Shown piece by piece: positions 35,065 through 45,297 of a DNA stretch of 64,000 nt. This DNA comes from Bog-756 sp963812885 (GTDB taxonomy: Bacteria; Actinomycetota; Acidimicrobiia; Acidimicrobiales; RAAP-2). The notes under the pieces were generated by a model. The model saw nothing but the letters and a program-made list of their open reading frames with translations, did no database searches and was not told the DNA's origin. The number at the start of each line of letters is the position of its first letter. Position 1 is the stretch's first letter. The DNA is taken from positions 496,001 to 560,000 of the forward strand of contig CAWEWZ010000002.1 of NCBI GenBank assembly GCA_963812885.1, in the 5' to 3' direction. The position numbers and the translations under genes were made by a program.

Positions 35065-38000
35065 CTACGAGTCGAGCCGGGTGAGTGGGTCCGAGAGGAG
35101 CAGCAACGAGTAGGTTCCCGAGCCGAAGAAGCCGGCGTCACCCCCGTTGTAGACCCCACCGTCCGCGCCGACCAGCCAGTAGCCCTTGCCATCGGGGGTG
35201 GCAGCTATCCCGACAATCGGCACGCTGATCGGAATTCCGACCAGAGAACCGTAGAACCCGGCGTCGCCCCCGTTGAAGATGCCTCCGTCCGAGGCCACCA
35301 TCCAGTAGCCGTGCCCGTCCGGCGTGGCGGCGATCCCGACGATGGGCTCGTTGAGGTGGATGTTCCCGAGGGATCCATAGAAGCCGGCGTCGCCGAAGGA
35401 GAAGATGCCGCCGTCGGAGGCCACCAGCCAGTAGCCCCGGCCGTCAGGGGTGGGGGCCATCCCGTTGACCGGTTGATTGAGGTGGATGGCTCCTGTCGAC
35501 CCATAGAAGCCGGCGTCACCGAAGGAGAAGATGCCGCCGTCGGAGGCCACCAGCCAGTAGCCCTGGCCGTCAGGGGTGGGGGCGATGTCGACGATCGGGG
35601 CGTTGAGCGGCTGCCCGCCCATCGACCCGTAGAAGGGGGCGTCACCGAAGGCGAAGGTGCCGCCATCGGCCGCCACCAACCAGTAACCCGTGCCGTCCGG
35701 GGTGGCCACGATGTGATCGATCGGTTGGTTGAGCGGCTGGCCCGCCATCGAGCCGCAGTAGGGGGCGTTGCCGAATATCTGGACGGCCCCGTCCGCCTTG
35801 GCGATCCAGTATCCCTGGCCATGAGGAGTAGAGGCGATGCCGACCGCCGGGGAGCCGACGGCCAAAAAGTCGGCTTGGCCCGTGCAGGACGTGAACGGCA
35901 AGGAGGAGGATACCCCGTTGCCCGTAAAGCTCACCGCACGCACACCTTGCCCGTCATCGACGTTGAGCACCCACTCGTCGGTCTGCCGACCGAGTCCCTT
36001 CGGCGTGAATCGCACCTTTTCGATGCGGCTGGATCCGCGGCCATCGTGGTTCCCTCGGGGAGGGTGGTCGAGCGCGGTGAATTCGCCCTTGATCGGTGGC
36101 TTCGACTTACTGAAGATGAGACTGCTCCCCCCACATCGGTCAGCTTGAAAGTCTCGGTGACCGAGCGTCCGACGGTGACATTTCCGAAGTTGACCGACTC
36201 CGGTGTGATCTTCAGTACCGACGAGTGCGTTGACTTGCCGGTCAGCGTCACGACCTGGTCACCGCCGTTACTATCGACCTCCAGGGTGGCGGTGTACAGC
36301 CCCACCTTCGTGGGCGAGAAGGTCACGTTGACAAACACCTCGGCGCTCGGCGCGATGGTGTCCCCGGCTACCGGCGCCCCAGACGTCGAGAACGGAGCAC
36401 CGGGCTCGCGGACCTTGGAAATCTTCAACGACGATGAACCGTCATTGAAGAAACCGACGCCCTGACTGGCCTGCTGACCGGGCGGTATGCCGCCGAAGCT
36501 GATGCCGTTGGTGGACACGTCGAGGTTGGGGCCGCTCACCTCGCCGGTGGCCGAGAGTGGCACCTGGGAGGTGCCCTTGTTGGTGGTGATGGTGACGCTC
36601 CCACCGGCCAGGCCGCCCACTTTCGGGGCGAAGGTGACCGGGACGGTCAACGAGGCGCCGGAACCCAGGTCGGCCGGAAGGGCCGGGCTCGGGCTTCCGA
36701 GCGAGAAGACCCCGTTGGGGACGGAGAGCTTGGTGATGGTGATGTCGTCGTTGGCGGTGACCCGCAACGTCGCCGTCGATGTCTTCCCGACCACCGTGGA
36801 GGGGAAGGTCGGTGAGGCCGCCGTCACCGGGGCGGAAACCGGGGCACCGAATCCGATCACGTTGCCGTCCCGGGTTCCGACATAGAGCCTGTTCCCCCCG
36901 ACACCGGGCGGATTGAACTTGGAGGCCGTCCCCACTGGGGCGCTGAAAATCTCCTTCAACTTCCCATCGACGGGTACGGGGTCGTAGGCGCGGAGTTGGG
37001 CTCCCACCCCGGTTCCATCCGGCGACCACACCGTCCACATCAAAGCCGATCCGGATGTGGTCCCGTTCGAGGTCACAACGGGCGCGCTCGAGCCGAACCC
37101 GAAGGCGTCCGATGACTGACCGGCCAGATTGAGGGTCGGCGTACCGGAGGCGGTCAGGCCGTACTGATAGGCGTCCATGACCCCGGCAGAGCCATGTTGG
37201 GCGGCACCTCCGGAAGCACTGGGGATATAGATCCACCCCCCGTTGCCCGGCCACACGGCCGGGCTCGACCACACCCCTCCGTTGGGTCCGAAGCGACCGA
37301 CGATGTTGTCCGTGCCGTTCGGGCCTTCGCCTTCCCCTCCCAGATTGTCCCGGTTGAGCAGGTAGACGTAACCCTCCTTGCCGACGCCGATCAGCAGGTG
37401 GGGCGTGGACTTCGTACCGAAGTACTGATCAGGAAGCGCGACAGGGCTCCCCGACCCGAAGTCCAGATCGTTGGTGTCCAGGGCCGGTGCATCGTAGGGA
37501 GCGAAGAAATCGACCGGTTTGAGCGACCCGTTCGCCTGGACGACGAGCCGGACCACCGTCTCGCCCAGATCCACCGGCGGTGTGTCGCCGGGGATGGTGC
37601 CGTTGGGGGTGCAGCCGAAGCAGCCGCCGTTGCCCGTGGTGATGAGGATGGTGCCCGGACCGTCGGAGACCAGGCCTCCCCCCGACTGCCAGATCCCGCC
37701 ACCTTGGGGCAGGGTCCCGCTGACCACGGACCGGGTCTCGTCCGACCACAGGGTGGTCAACTTGCCGGCCTCGGAGACACCGGCGACATAGCCCACGTAC
37801 GGTGGGAAGTCGCAGTGTCCGGCGAAGCCGGCGTAGATGACGCCGCCCAGCAAGAGCAGTCCTGGCCTCTGGATCTCGTACGTGGCGTTGAAGGTCTCCT
37901 GCGGATCGTTGGTGGCGGTCCCCTTGATCTGCACGGGGAACCCGGGCTCTTCGGCCCCGTCGGCATTCAGGTTGAGGGCATGCATGTAGTACGCCTGGGG

Positions 38001-38501
38001 ACCCGAGGAACCCGAGATGTACTCGTTGTCGACGAGGTACTCGGTGTCCGTGGCCTGATCCACCGCCGGGGTCGAGGTGATCCCCATGTTCGGGGTCAGA
38101 TCAGCACAGCCGAGCTCGCTGGCCAGCGCCGGTGTCCCGTAGTGCCTGCTCCACAGGATTGCGCCGGTCACCGGGTTGAGTCCGTACGAGTAGTTGTTCT
38201 CGGTGTTGACCAGCACCTGGCCGTCGTCGAGGAGCGGCTGGCCGTAGACCGAGCCGTTGACCGCGGTCTTGAACAGTTGACCGAAGGTCCCGCCGGTGAC
38301 CAGGCCCGGAGTCAGGTTGGTCTGGTCCGGATACCAGCCGGTCCGGTCGTTGTTGGCACCGCGGGTCGCCCCGTCGGCCGGCGAGGTGACGTGCGACGAC
38401 TGGGACGGGGCCGCACCGCTGATGAGCCCTGTCGCCGCCAGGACCGCCAGGACCACGCCGCCCAGGACCCCGATTCTTCGGGCTCTCCTACTCCGCATCA
38501 T
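35065..38501 (-). CDS. Large secreted protein: PQQ-type propeller, Ig-like domains and GYWLVASDGG repeats (one frameshift)
   Basis: It starts at ATG 38501 with a signal peptide (RRARRIGVLGGVVLAVLAAT). Residues of about 60-560 form an outer-membrane-type or PQQ-like beta-propeller (VYGQPLLDDGQVLVNTENNY, KEGYVYLLNRDNLGGEGEGP, NRLYVGTRDGNVIGF). Then come at least three Ig-like, choice-of-anchor type domains (SFGGIPPGQQASQGVGFFND; VNFGNVTVGRSVTETFKLTD). In a run of six C at 36127-36132 the frame changes; the protein continues as GRQTDEWVLNVDDGQGVRAV and then six GYWLVASDGG repeats to the stop at 35065. The intact protein would be about 1140 residues. It is the largest member of the local repeat-protein family. 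Confidence 0.8.
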
Positions 38502-38540
38502 TACCCCAATTCCGACAGATCGGGAACGCCTTGCCCCACG

Positions 38541-38585
38541 TAATTGGCGCCCAGCATGCATCCTGTCCAGGGGCAATGCCAATTA
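38541..38585. promoter_or_regulatory. Inverted repeat upstream of the PQQ-propeller gene
   Basis: TAATTGGC at 38541-38548 and GCCAATTA at 38578-38585 are perfect 8-bp arms with 29 bases between them. They lie 40-85 bases upstream of the start at 38501, where a regulator could bind two half sites. No other function is visible in the 220 bases between this gene and the methyltransferase. Confidence 0.3.
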
Positions 38586-38721
38586 TGGGACCGCCCCTGG
38601 CTGCTTCGCCACGGAGAGTGCTCAGCCCTTCACAAAGAGAATGATTCGCGCCGTCACCGTCGTCCGGACCAAGCCGCCGCCGACCAGACGACGGGCAGGT
38701 CGCCACTGCAAATCAGTCCGG

Positions 38722-39675
38722 TCAGTCCGTCAGCTCGAGCGGCTTGCGGAGCACCACCACCAGCGTGGTCGTCTCCAAATCGACCCGGGTCAGATAGGCA
38801 TAGCTCGGGTGCACGGCGTCGATGCCGAGTGGATCGTTCAACGGTCGACGAAACCACTCCGGATCACTGACCGATTCCTCCGCCACACGCTCGAATCCGG
38901 CCCGTTCGAACTTGGACAGCCACTCGGGCCGCTGGATGCGGTTGATGTATTGCGTCTTGCTGTTGAGCCAGCGATCCCAGGTCACTCCGTCGAAGCGGCA
39001 GTAGGACTTTCCGCGGGCCTTCGGATCGAAATAGGAAAGATGATCACACAGGTCGATGGCGTGGAACACGAACCCGCCCGGCTTCACCACTCGGAACATC
39101 TCGTCGATGAATGTGTCGATGATGCCCCGGTCGATGTGCTCGAGGACATCGGAACTCACGACGAGATCGAAGCCATCGCCGGGTAGATCGTTCATGGTGC
39201 CGGTCTCGTCGATGACATACTTCCAGGGGAGAGCGGCGTAGACCTGGTCGAAGGACTCGACGCCCGCCAGGGAGGCGAGCACCGAGTCCGCCTGTTCGAT
39301 CCGTCCCGGCGGCAAGCCCAGGGTCTGCAGTTGGGGCCTGAGCTCGGCCGCATACATCTTGAACACGTCGAAAAGCCGGTTGTCCACGACGTCGAACAAG
39401 GTCGAATGGACGTCGGCCATGAGCGTCAGGATCAGACTTACCCAGTGGACGTATCCCGTCCCTATTTCGAGGACTTCGCCGCCCGGTTGCAGGTCGACGT
39501 GCCGGTCGACGCAGGAGGAAACCAACCGTGCCCGTTCCACATATCTCTCGGGCAGCCCTTGACGCCCACGACGCCATGACTCGATTTCGTTGCCGTACCT
39601 CCGGTAGGCGCGGCGAGTGGCGGGGGATACTGATAACGCCTTGGCGGCATAGGACACACCCACATACCTCAGCAA
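38722..39675 (-). CDS. SAM-dependent class I methyltransferase
   Basis: This 317-residue protein has the AdoMet-binding motif I GGEVLEIGTGYVHWVSLILT (about residues 66-85). DFDLVVSSDVLEHIDRGIID follows after a loop with LPWKYVIDETGTMN, and FRVVKPGGFVFHAIDLCDHL is the beta-5 region. The N-terminal 60 residues are basic and helical. The C-terminal 100 residues carry KSYCRFDGVTWDRWLNSKTQ. Its place between surface-protein genes and polysaccharide genes suggests that it methylates a glycan or glycolipid intermediate (inference). Confidence 0.85.
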   Translation of the reverse strand: MLRYVGVSYAAKALSVSPATRRAYRRYGNEIESWRRGRQGLPERYVERARLVSSCVDRHVDLQPGGEVLEIGTGYVHWVSLILTLMADVHSTLFDVVDNRLFDVFKMYAAELRPQLQTLGLPPGRIEQADSVLASLAGVESFDQVYAALPWKYVIDETGTMNDLPGDGFDLVVSSDVLEHIDRGIIDTFIDEMFRVVKPGGFVFHAIDLCDHLSYFDPKARGKSYCRFDGVTWDRWLNSKTQYINRIQRPEWLSKFERAGFERVAEESVSDPEWFRRPLNDPLGIDAVHPSYAYLTRVDLETTTLVVVLRKPLELTD

Positions 39676-39902
39676 CGGTGATCCTCTCTTCGGTCGCGGG
39701 CGATCACCCGCAGGATGCTAGTTGGTGGCCGGGACAGCGGAGAAGTGGCATCGAGGCCGGGCGGACCGGAACCCCGATCGCGCCGGCACGGCATGCCGTC
39801 GGTTTACCCAGCGTGAACACCCAATCCATCCATCGATGACGCTGTCCAGACCGCGGTAGGGCGCGGCGGGAAGGGACCTTTTCATCAAGATAAGGGGGCA
39901 TC

Positions 39903-41951
39903 ATGCCGATGTCTTCAGCGTGGGGCAGAGCCAGTCGTGGAAATCACGACCCTTCATACGAGCGATCAGTTCGCCGCGTCCGGGTTGGACACGATTCCGG
40001 CGGACGCGTGCACCTTGGCAAAGTTGTCATCGGCCTCACGACCATTGCCGTCATCATCGCCCTCGTCGAATCCCTCGTCACTCCGGCGGCTCGGTCGGGC
40101 CCACGCCCGGTCACGCCGGCGCCGCAAATTCAGGCTCCGACGAACCTGGACGCCGCGGCATTCGCACTCAACTCTGCAGGTGCCGGCTGGGAGTCCAGCG
40201 CGCAAGGAGGGGTGACCGCGGTCGGTGGTGCGCCGTCATACGGCTCGCTCAGCAGTGAGCCAAACATGCCGATCGTCGGAATGGCAGCCACCCCCGACCG
40301 GCATGGATACTGGATGGTGGCCTCGGACGGAGGGGTCTTCTCCTTCGGCGACGCCGGCTTCTTCGGGTCGACGGGGGCCATCCACCTCAATCAGCCCATC
40401 GTCGGGATGGCCCGGACCCGTAGCGGAGGCGGCTACTGGTTGGTGGCGGCGGACGGCGGCATCTTCGCCTTCGGTGATGCCCACTTCTATGGATCGATGG
40501 GGAACATCCACCTCAACGAACCCATCGTCGGCATGACGGCCACCCCAAACGGACGCGGCTACTGGCTGGTCGCCTCGGACGGGGGCGTCTTCAATATCGG
40601 CGACGCAGGGTTCTACGGCTCACTGGGGAACATCCACCTCAACGAACCCATCGTCGGCATCAAGGCCACGGCCGACGGACGCGGCTACTGGCTGGTCGCC
40701 TCGGACGGGGGCGTCTTCAACGGCGGCGACGCGGGGTTCTACGGATCGGCCAGTGGCAGCGCCACCAGTGACCGCATCATCGGTTTGGTCCCGAAGTCTG
40801 GGGGTCTCGGCTATGCCCTCATCGGACAGGACGGAGCGAACTATCAGTTCGGCAGCGGCACTTCAGCCAAGCCCTCATCCTCTCCGGGGTCGGGGTCGGG
40901 ATCGGGGCCAGGTCCCACTCCGCCGCCGCCGGGGCCGGTCTCCGGCTTCGTGAAGCGGAACGGAACGACCCTGACGGCCAAGGGGGCACCGTTCCGATTC
41001 ACCGGGATCAACATCTTCATGGCGGCCAGTGGCGGTACCCCGTCGAGTTGCGGCGGTGAGCTCTATCCGAACGTCGGCGTCCCCCTGTCGAAGATGCCTC
41101 GTGGCGTCGTCATCAGGTTCTGGGCGTTCCAGCCCTTCTTCGTGGCCAATGGGAAGTTCAACTGGTCGAACATGGATCAGGTGCTCGCCATCGCCGCCCA
41201 GCACGGCGACCGGGTCATCCCGGTCCTCGCCAACCAGTGGAACTTCTGTGACGGACCGGCAAAGGACCTGGCCTGGTACCAGAGTGGCTACGATTCCACG
41301 GTCGGACCAGGCGATCTGGTCACCTACCGACAGTACGTCGCCGCCATCGTGAGCCGTTACGCAAACAATCCCACGATCGCCATGTGGCAGCTGGTCAACG
41401 AGGGTGAGGCCGTCAACGACAACGACTCCTGCAACGAACCGGCCGCCCACAGTGCGCTCCTGGCCTTCTCCAACGATGTCGGGGGTCTCGTCCACAGCCT
41501 CGATCCCAATCATCTGGTCAGCCTGGGCACGCTGCAGGGATGGGCAGGGTCGGGCAACGGAACCCAGTGGTGCGGTGCGGCAAACGGTGACTACCAGAGC
41601 TTGATGGCATCTCCCGGCAACGACGTGTGCGACTACCACGACTACGGCTATCCGAATCAGCCGATGGGCACCACCTCGCAGCTGAACCTGGCCAAGGCGA
41701 TCGCGATGTGCCATGCCGACAACAAACCCATCATGGTGGGCGAGACCGGTATCTATGCCGACAGCGCCTCCCAGCTGGGCGTACGGGCCGCCGAGTTCCG
41801 GGCCAAGTTTGCCGCCCAGTTCAAAGCCGGCGTGATCGGTGAGCTGCTGTGGGAATGGGTCAACAAGCCCGCGTTTGTGGTTCCCGACGGCGGAACCGAT
41901 TACGGGATCTTCCCCGGCGACCCGTCCCTGGCGCTGCTCGGTACCGGCTGA
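39903..41951 (+). CDS. GH5-type glycoside hydrolase with N-terminal GYWLVASDGG repeat module
   Basis: This 682-residue protein starts at ATG 39903 (ATG 39909 also possible). There is one N-terminal helix (VVIGLTTIAVIIALVESLVT), then four clear repeats and degenerate ends (for example PIVGMTATPNGRGYWLVASD, GGVFNIGDAGFYGSLGNIHL), a Ser/Gly/Pro linker near residue 330, and the catalytic domain. The catalytic domain has FRFTGINIFMAASGGTPSSC, ANQWNFCDGPAKDLAWY, MWQLVNEGEAVNDNDSC (acid/base glutamate) and PIMVGETGIYADSASQ (nucleophile glutamate). The arrangement matches GH5 cellulase/mannanase-like enzymes. The N-terminal helix suggests attachment to the membrane. Confidence 0.88.
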   Translation: MPMSSAWGRASRGNHDPSYERSVRRVRVGHDSGGRVHLGKVVIGLTTIAVIIALVESLVTPAARSGPRPVTPAPQIQAPTNLDAAAFALNSAGAGWESSAQGGVTAVGGAPSYGSLSSEPNMPIVGMAATPDRHGYWMVASDGGVFSFGDAGFFGSTGAIHLNQPIVGMARTRSGGGYWLVAADGGIFAFGDAHFYGSMGNIHLNEPIVGMTATPNGRGYWLVASDGGVFNIGDAGFYGSLGNIHLNEPIVGIKATADGRGYWLVASDGGVFNGGDAGFYGSASGSATSDRIIGLVPKSGGLGYALIGQDGANYQFGSGTSAKPSSSPGSGSGSGPGPTPPPPGPVSGFVKRNGTTLTAKGAPFRFTGINIFMAASGGTPSSCGGELYPNVGVPLSKMPRGVVIRFWAFQPFFVANGKFNWSNMDQVLAIAAQHGDRVIPVLANQWNFCDGPAKDLAWYQSGYDSTVGPGDLVTYRQYVAAIVSRYANNPTIAMWQLVNEGEAVNDNDSCNEPAAHSALLAFSNDVGGLVHSLDPNHLVSLGTLQGWAGSGNGTQWCGAANGDYQSLMASPGNDVCDYHDYGYPNQPMGTTSQLNLAKAIAMCHADNKPIMVGETGIYADSASQLGVRAAEFRAKFAAQFKAGVIGELLWEWVNKPAFVVPDGGTDYGIFPGDPSLALLGTG

Positions 41952-41966
41952 GCCGATCGGTCGAGG

Positions 41967-42866
41967 TCAGCCCGACAGCTGGGCCACGGACGGATCCTGA
42001 GGGCTCAATACGGGCAGGTCCCAGAGGTCGCCCAGCCGCACGTTGGACGAGTACGGATGGTGCCGGACGAGCCCGCTCCCCGGGTAGGCCGCCACTTCAC
42101 CAAAGTAGATGACCGCCCCGATGTAGTAGAGATCCACCCGCAGGAAGTCGAGATCGCCGGCGATGTGCTCGGCAGCAGACACCATCTCAGCCAGCTTCGG
42201 CGGCGGCGGGACGTCGTCCCCCATCGGCCACTGGAACCGGGTGTCGAACGGCTCCCACTCGGGCGTATAGACGTTGCGCCGGTGGTCGCCGAAGCGGTCG
42301 ACGTCGACCTGGACGATCACCGCGGTGCCGTTCATGACGAAGAACTTGTACTCGTAGAGCGTCCCCCCGGGTTCCAATTGCTCCTCCACCAGGAGGAGCG
42401 GACGGGCCTGGGAGTAGGCCCATTCGCCGAGCACCTTGGACTGGGTCTCGTCCATCCACCCCACGGTCAGTGACTGCAGGTGGTCGATGTCGGGTCGGCC
42501 ACCGCCGAAGTGGACCAGCGACGACCGGTGGTTCGGCTTGAGTACCCAATGATCGGGCAGGGTGACACCGGCCAGGGTGGAGACGTCCTCCCCCTGCCAG
42601 TAGGTCTCCGGGCTTCGGACGCCGGCTGCGGCGGCCCGTTCCTTCATGTCGAGCTTGTCCCCGGTCCAGGCCAGCTCCGGACGACGATCGTTGAGGATCC
42701 GCCAGTTGACCTTCTCGCTGAAGGTGCGGGGGTTGTTGAAATTTCCCCACCGCCGGTGGTTCCGGAGGAACAACAACTGACGCTTCTGCCGCAGCGGAAT
42801 CCACGACCGTACTGTCTGGTTCACCTGCGATCTCACGCCCCTGGTGACGATCGAGGGCCTCGACAC
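41967..42866 (-). CDS. TupA-like ATP-grasp protein
   Basis: This 299-residue protein starts at GTG 42866. It reads VRSWIPLRQKRQLLFLRNHR, GNFNNPRTFSEKVNWRILND, WVLKPNHRSSLVHFGGG and VEEQLEPGGTLYEYKFFVMN, then DLDFLRVDLYYIGAVIYFGE. The NPRTFSEKVNWRILND and KPNH motifs are those of the TupA-like ATPgrasp family, which is common in surface-polysaccharide clusters and may ligate an amino acid or similar group to a sugar. It converges on the GH5 gene with 15 bases between stops. A second, damaged copy lies at 44329-45213. Confidence 0.85.
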   Translation of the reverse strand: MSRPSIVTRGVRSQVNQTVRSWIPLRQKRQLLFLRNHRRWGNFNNPRTFSEKVNWRILNDRRPELAWTGDKLDMKERAAAAGVRSPETYWQGEDVSTLAGVTLPDHWVLKPNHRSSLVHFGGGRPDIDHLQSLTVGWMDETQSKVLGEWAYSQARPLLLVEEQLEPGGTLYEYKFFVMNGTAVIVQVDVDRFGDHRRNVYTPEWEPFDTRFQWPMGDDVPPPPKLAEMVSAAEHIAGDLDFLRVDLYYIGAVIYFGEVAAYPGSGLVRHHPYSSNVRLGDLWDLPVLSPQDPSVAQLSG

Positions 42867-43077
42867 GAGGAAGCGCGACGGTCCGCCGCCATCGCCGAGC
42901 TTTCAGCCCTCCGCCATCTTGGTCCGGCCATCGACCGACTCCCCCTAGTTCGTCCACTGCCTCGGTCGCCGACAGACCTGAGTCACGGTCTCCATGGTTC
43001 TGGCTCATGGTACCGAACCGCCTGGGGTCGCGAACGATCCGGGGTACCCTGACCACGATGGGGACGGAAGTGACCAG

Positions 43078-44332
43078 ATGAGGGTGCTCGAGTTGACGGA
43101 GCTGTACCCCCCCGATATCGGGGGGACCCAGCGCCACGTGGCGCGCCAGGCCGAGGAGCTGACCAGGCGTGGGCATCAGGTCTCGGTCGTCACGCACGCC
43201 GTCAGAGACGCGCCCGCCCATGAGGTGACCGAGGACGGGATTGCCATCTATCGGACCGAGTCCCAATGGCTCTCCCGGATTCCGGGCCTCTACCAGAACC
43301 CCCGACAACGCCTATCGGCACCGTCACCGGAGCCGAGGGACGCCCGGCTCATTCGCACGCTGATCAGCGAACAGAGGCCCGACGTCGTTCTGGCCCACAA
43401 TTGGATCGTCTACAGCTATCTCGCCATCAAGCACGCCGACGATCCACCGGTGATCTGGATCCTCCATGACTATCTTGCCGTCTGCCACAAGCGGAACATC
43501 CTCTACACGCCACGGAACGCTCGGGAGTCGGGGGGGTGGCGACCGTGTCCCGGTGCCCGGCTCGACCGGTGCGTGCCTTGCGGCCAGGGACAGTACGGCT
43601 GGACAAAGTCGGCGGTGATCGCCACCGGCCTGCAGTTGAGCCGCCGCCTCCTGAACTCGAGGATCGACCTCGTCGTTGCCATCTCCAACACGGTGTCCGA
43701 CGTCTCCCAGGTTGCCTTCGACGGGCCGATACGGGTCATACCGACCTTCCTGGCCGACGGGCTCCGCGAGGTCGGCTTCAGCCGCGATCGACCCGACTTC
43801 TGCCCGGACAGCGATGACCTTCCTATGTCGGCCCTTGTACCCCACAAGGGCATCGACGTCCTCCTGGAGGCGTACCGGAACCTGAAGAGCCAGGTCCCCC
43901 TGGTGGTGATCGGCACCGCGGCGGGAAGGCCCCTGCGCTTCGGCCAGGGCGTTACCGTGGCCCTGGACGTCGACCACGATCAGGTCATGGCCGCATGGGC
44001 CCACTGCACCGTCGGCGTGGTCCCCTCGGTGTGGAGGAACCCTGGGGCCAAGTAGCGGCCGAGGCCGCAACCGCCGGGAAGCCGGTCGTGGCCAGCCGGG
44101 TCGGAGGACTACAGGACGTGGTGGTCGACGGCGACACCGGGATACTCGTCCCCCGAGGGATCCCGACGCCCTGGCACAGGCCATCGATCTCCTGATGGCC
44201 TCACCCGACATGCGAGCCGACATGGGACGCAGGGCTGCAGAGCACGTCCGCCCGTTCACCGTGTCGGTCGTGACCGATCAGATCGAGCAGGCGATCGATG
44301 ACGTCATCGGACCGCGAGGGTCCCGCCGCTAG
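43078..44332 (+). CDS. Glycosyltransferase family 4, two frameshifts
   Basis: The start is ATG 43078. The N-terminal Rossmann domain reads MRVLELTELYPPDIGGTQRH, VARQAEELTRRGHQVSVVTH and DVVLAHNWIVYSYLAIKHAD. The C-terminal donor-binding domain has VPHKGIDVLLEAYRNLKSQV and VGVVPSVW, then, after a frame change near 44035, EEPWGQVAAEAATAGKPVVA with SRVGGLQDVVVDGDTGILVP, and after another change near 44155, MASPDMRADMGRRAAEHVRP. The EPWGQVAAEA segment is the usual E-x7-E motif. It stops at TAG 44330-44332, which overlaps the stop of the TupA copy. It probably adds a sugar to a lipid-linked glycan at the inner membrane face. Confidence 0.82.
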
Positions 44333-45213
44333 GCCGAGCCACGCTTCCCATCGTCTGTTGGTAGCTGCCATCGCATTCCCAGTTCAACGTCATAGGCGTA
44401 GGGCCTGCTGCGCTCGAGGCCGCTTCCCGGGTAGGCCGCCACCTCTCCGAGATAGATCCCGTCGTCGGTGTTGTAGAGATCGACCCGCAGGAAGTCGAGA
44501 TCGCCGGCGATGCGCTCGGCCGCAGCCACCATCTCAGCCAGCTTCGGCGGCGGCGGGACGTCGTCCCCCCGCGGGTGGAGGTACTGGGTGTACCGGCTCC
44601 CACTCGGGCGTATAGACGTTGCGCCGGTGGTCGCCGAAGCGGTCGACGTCGACCTGGACGATCACCGCGGTGCCGTTCATGACGAAGAACTTGTAGTCGA
44701 GCGGTGTGCCCTCCGGGCTCGAATTGCTCCTCCACCAGGAGGAGCGGACGGGCCTGGGAGTAGGCCCATTCGCCGAGCACCTTGGACTGGGTCTCGTCCA
44801 TCCACCCCACGGTCAGCGACTGCAGGTGGTCGATGTCGGGTCGGCCACCGCCGAAGTGGACCAGCGACGACCGGTGGTTCGGCTTGAGTACCCAATGATC
44901 GGGCAGGGTGACACCGGCCAGGGTGGAGACGTCCTCCCCCTGCCAGTAGGTCTCCGGGCTCCGGACGCCGGCCGCGGCGGCCCGTTCCTTCATGTCGAGC
45001 TTGTCCCCGGTCCAGGCCAACTCCGGACGACGATCGTTGAGGATCCGCCAGTTGACCTTCTCGCTGAAGGTGCGGGGGTTGTTGAAATTTCCCCACCGGC
45101 CGGTGGTTCCGGAGGAACAGCAGCTGACGCTTCTGCCGCAGCGGAATCCACGACCGTACTGTCTGGTTCACCTGCGATCTCACGCCCCTGGTGACGATCG
45201 AGGGCCTCGACAC
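44329..45213 (-). pseudogene. Second TupA-like ATP-grasp copy, broken by several frameshifts
   Basis: From GTG 45213 the frame matches the gene at 41967-42866 nearly base for base for the first 220 codons, then the last 65 codons diverge (ERIAGDLDFLRVDLYNTDDG and LGEVAAYPGSGLERSRPYAY against the other copy). Frame changes near 45100 (CACCGGCCGGTGG against CACCGCCGGTGG in the first copy), 44710 and 44590 break the product into three pieces. Either the copy is decaying, or the errors are technical. The sudden change from near identity to about 60 percent similarity near the 3' end suggests gene conversion of the front part. Confidence 0.7.
44532..45213 (-). repeat. Near-identical direct repeat of 42187-42866
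   Basis: About 680 bases at 44532-45213 match 42187-42866 in the same orientation with only scattered differences. The match ends exactly at the start codon on one side. The two copies flank one glycosyltransferase gene, so recombination between them would delete or duplicate that gene. Confidence 0.75.
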
Positions 45214-45297
45214 ACTTCCTCCCCGTCCTCATCCGGACTTCACATCGCAGCGGTCTGTGCTGTCCGCTCAGCCTAACCCCAGGCCCGCTTGCCGGCC

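Noticed and set aside
42187..45213. Paired direct repeats as ends of a mobile element
   Set aside because: The repeats are coding sequence of a TupA-like gene, and there is no transposase, integrase or terminal inverted repeat.
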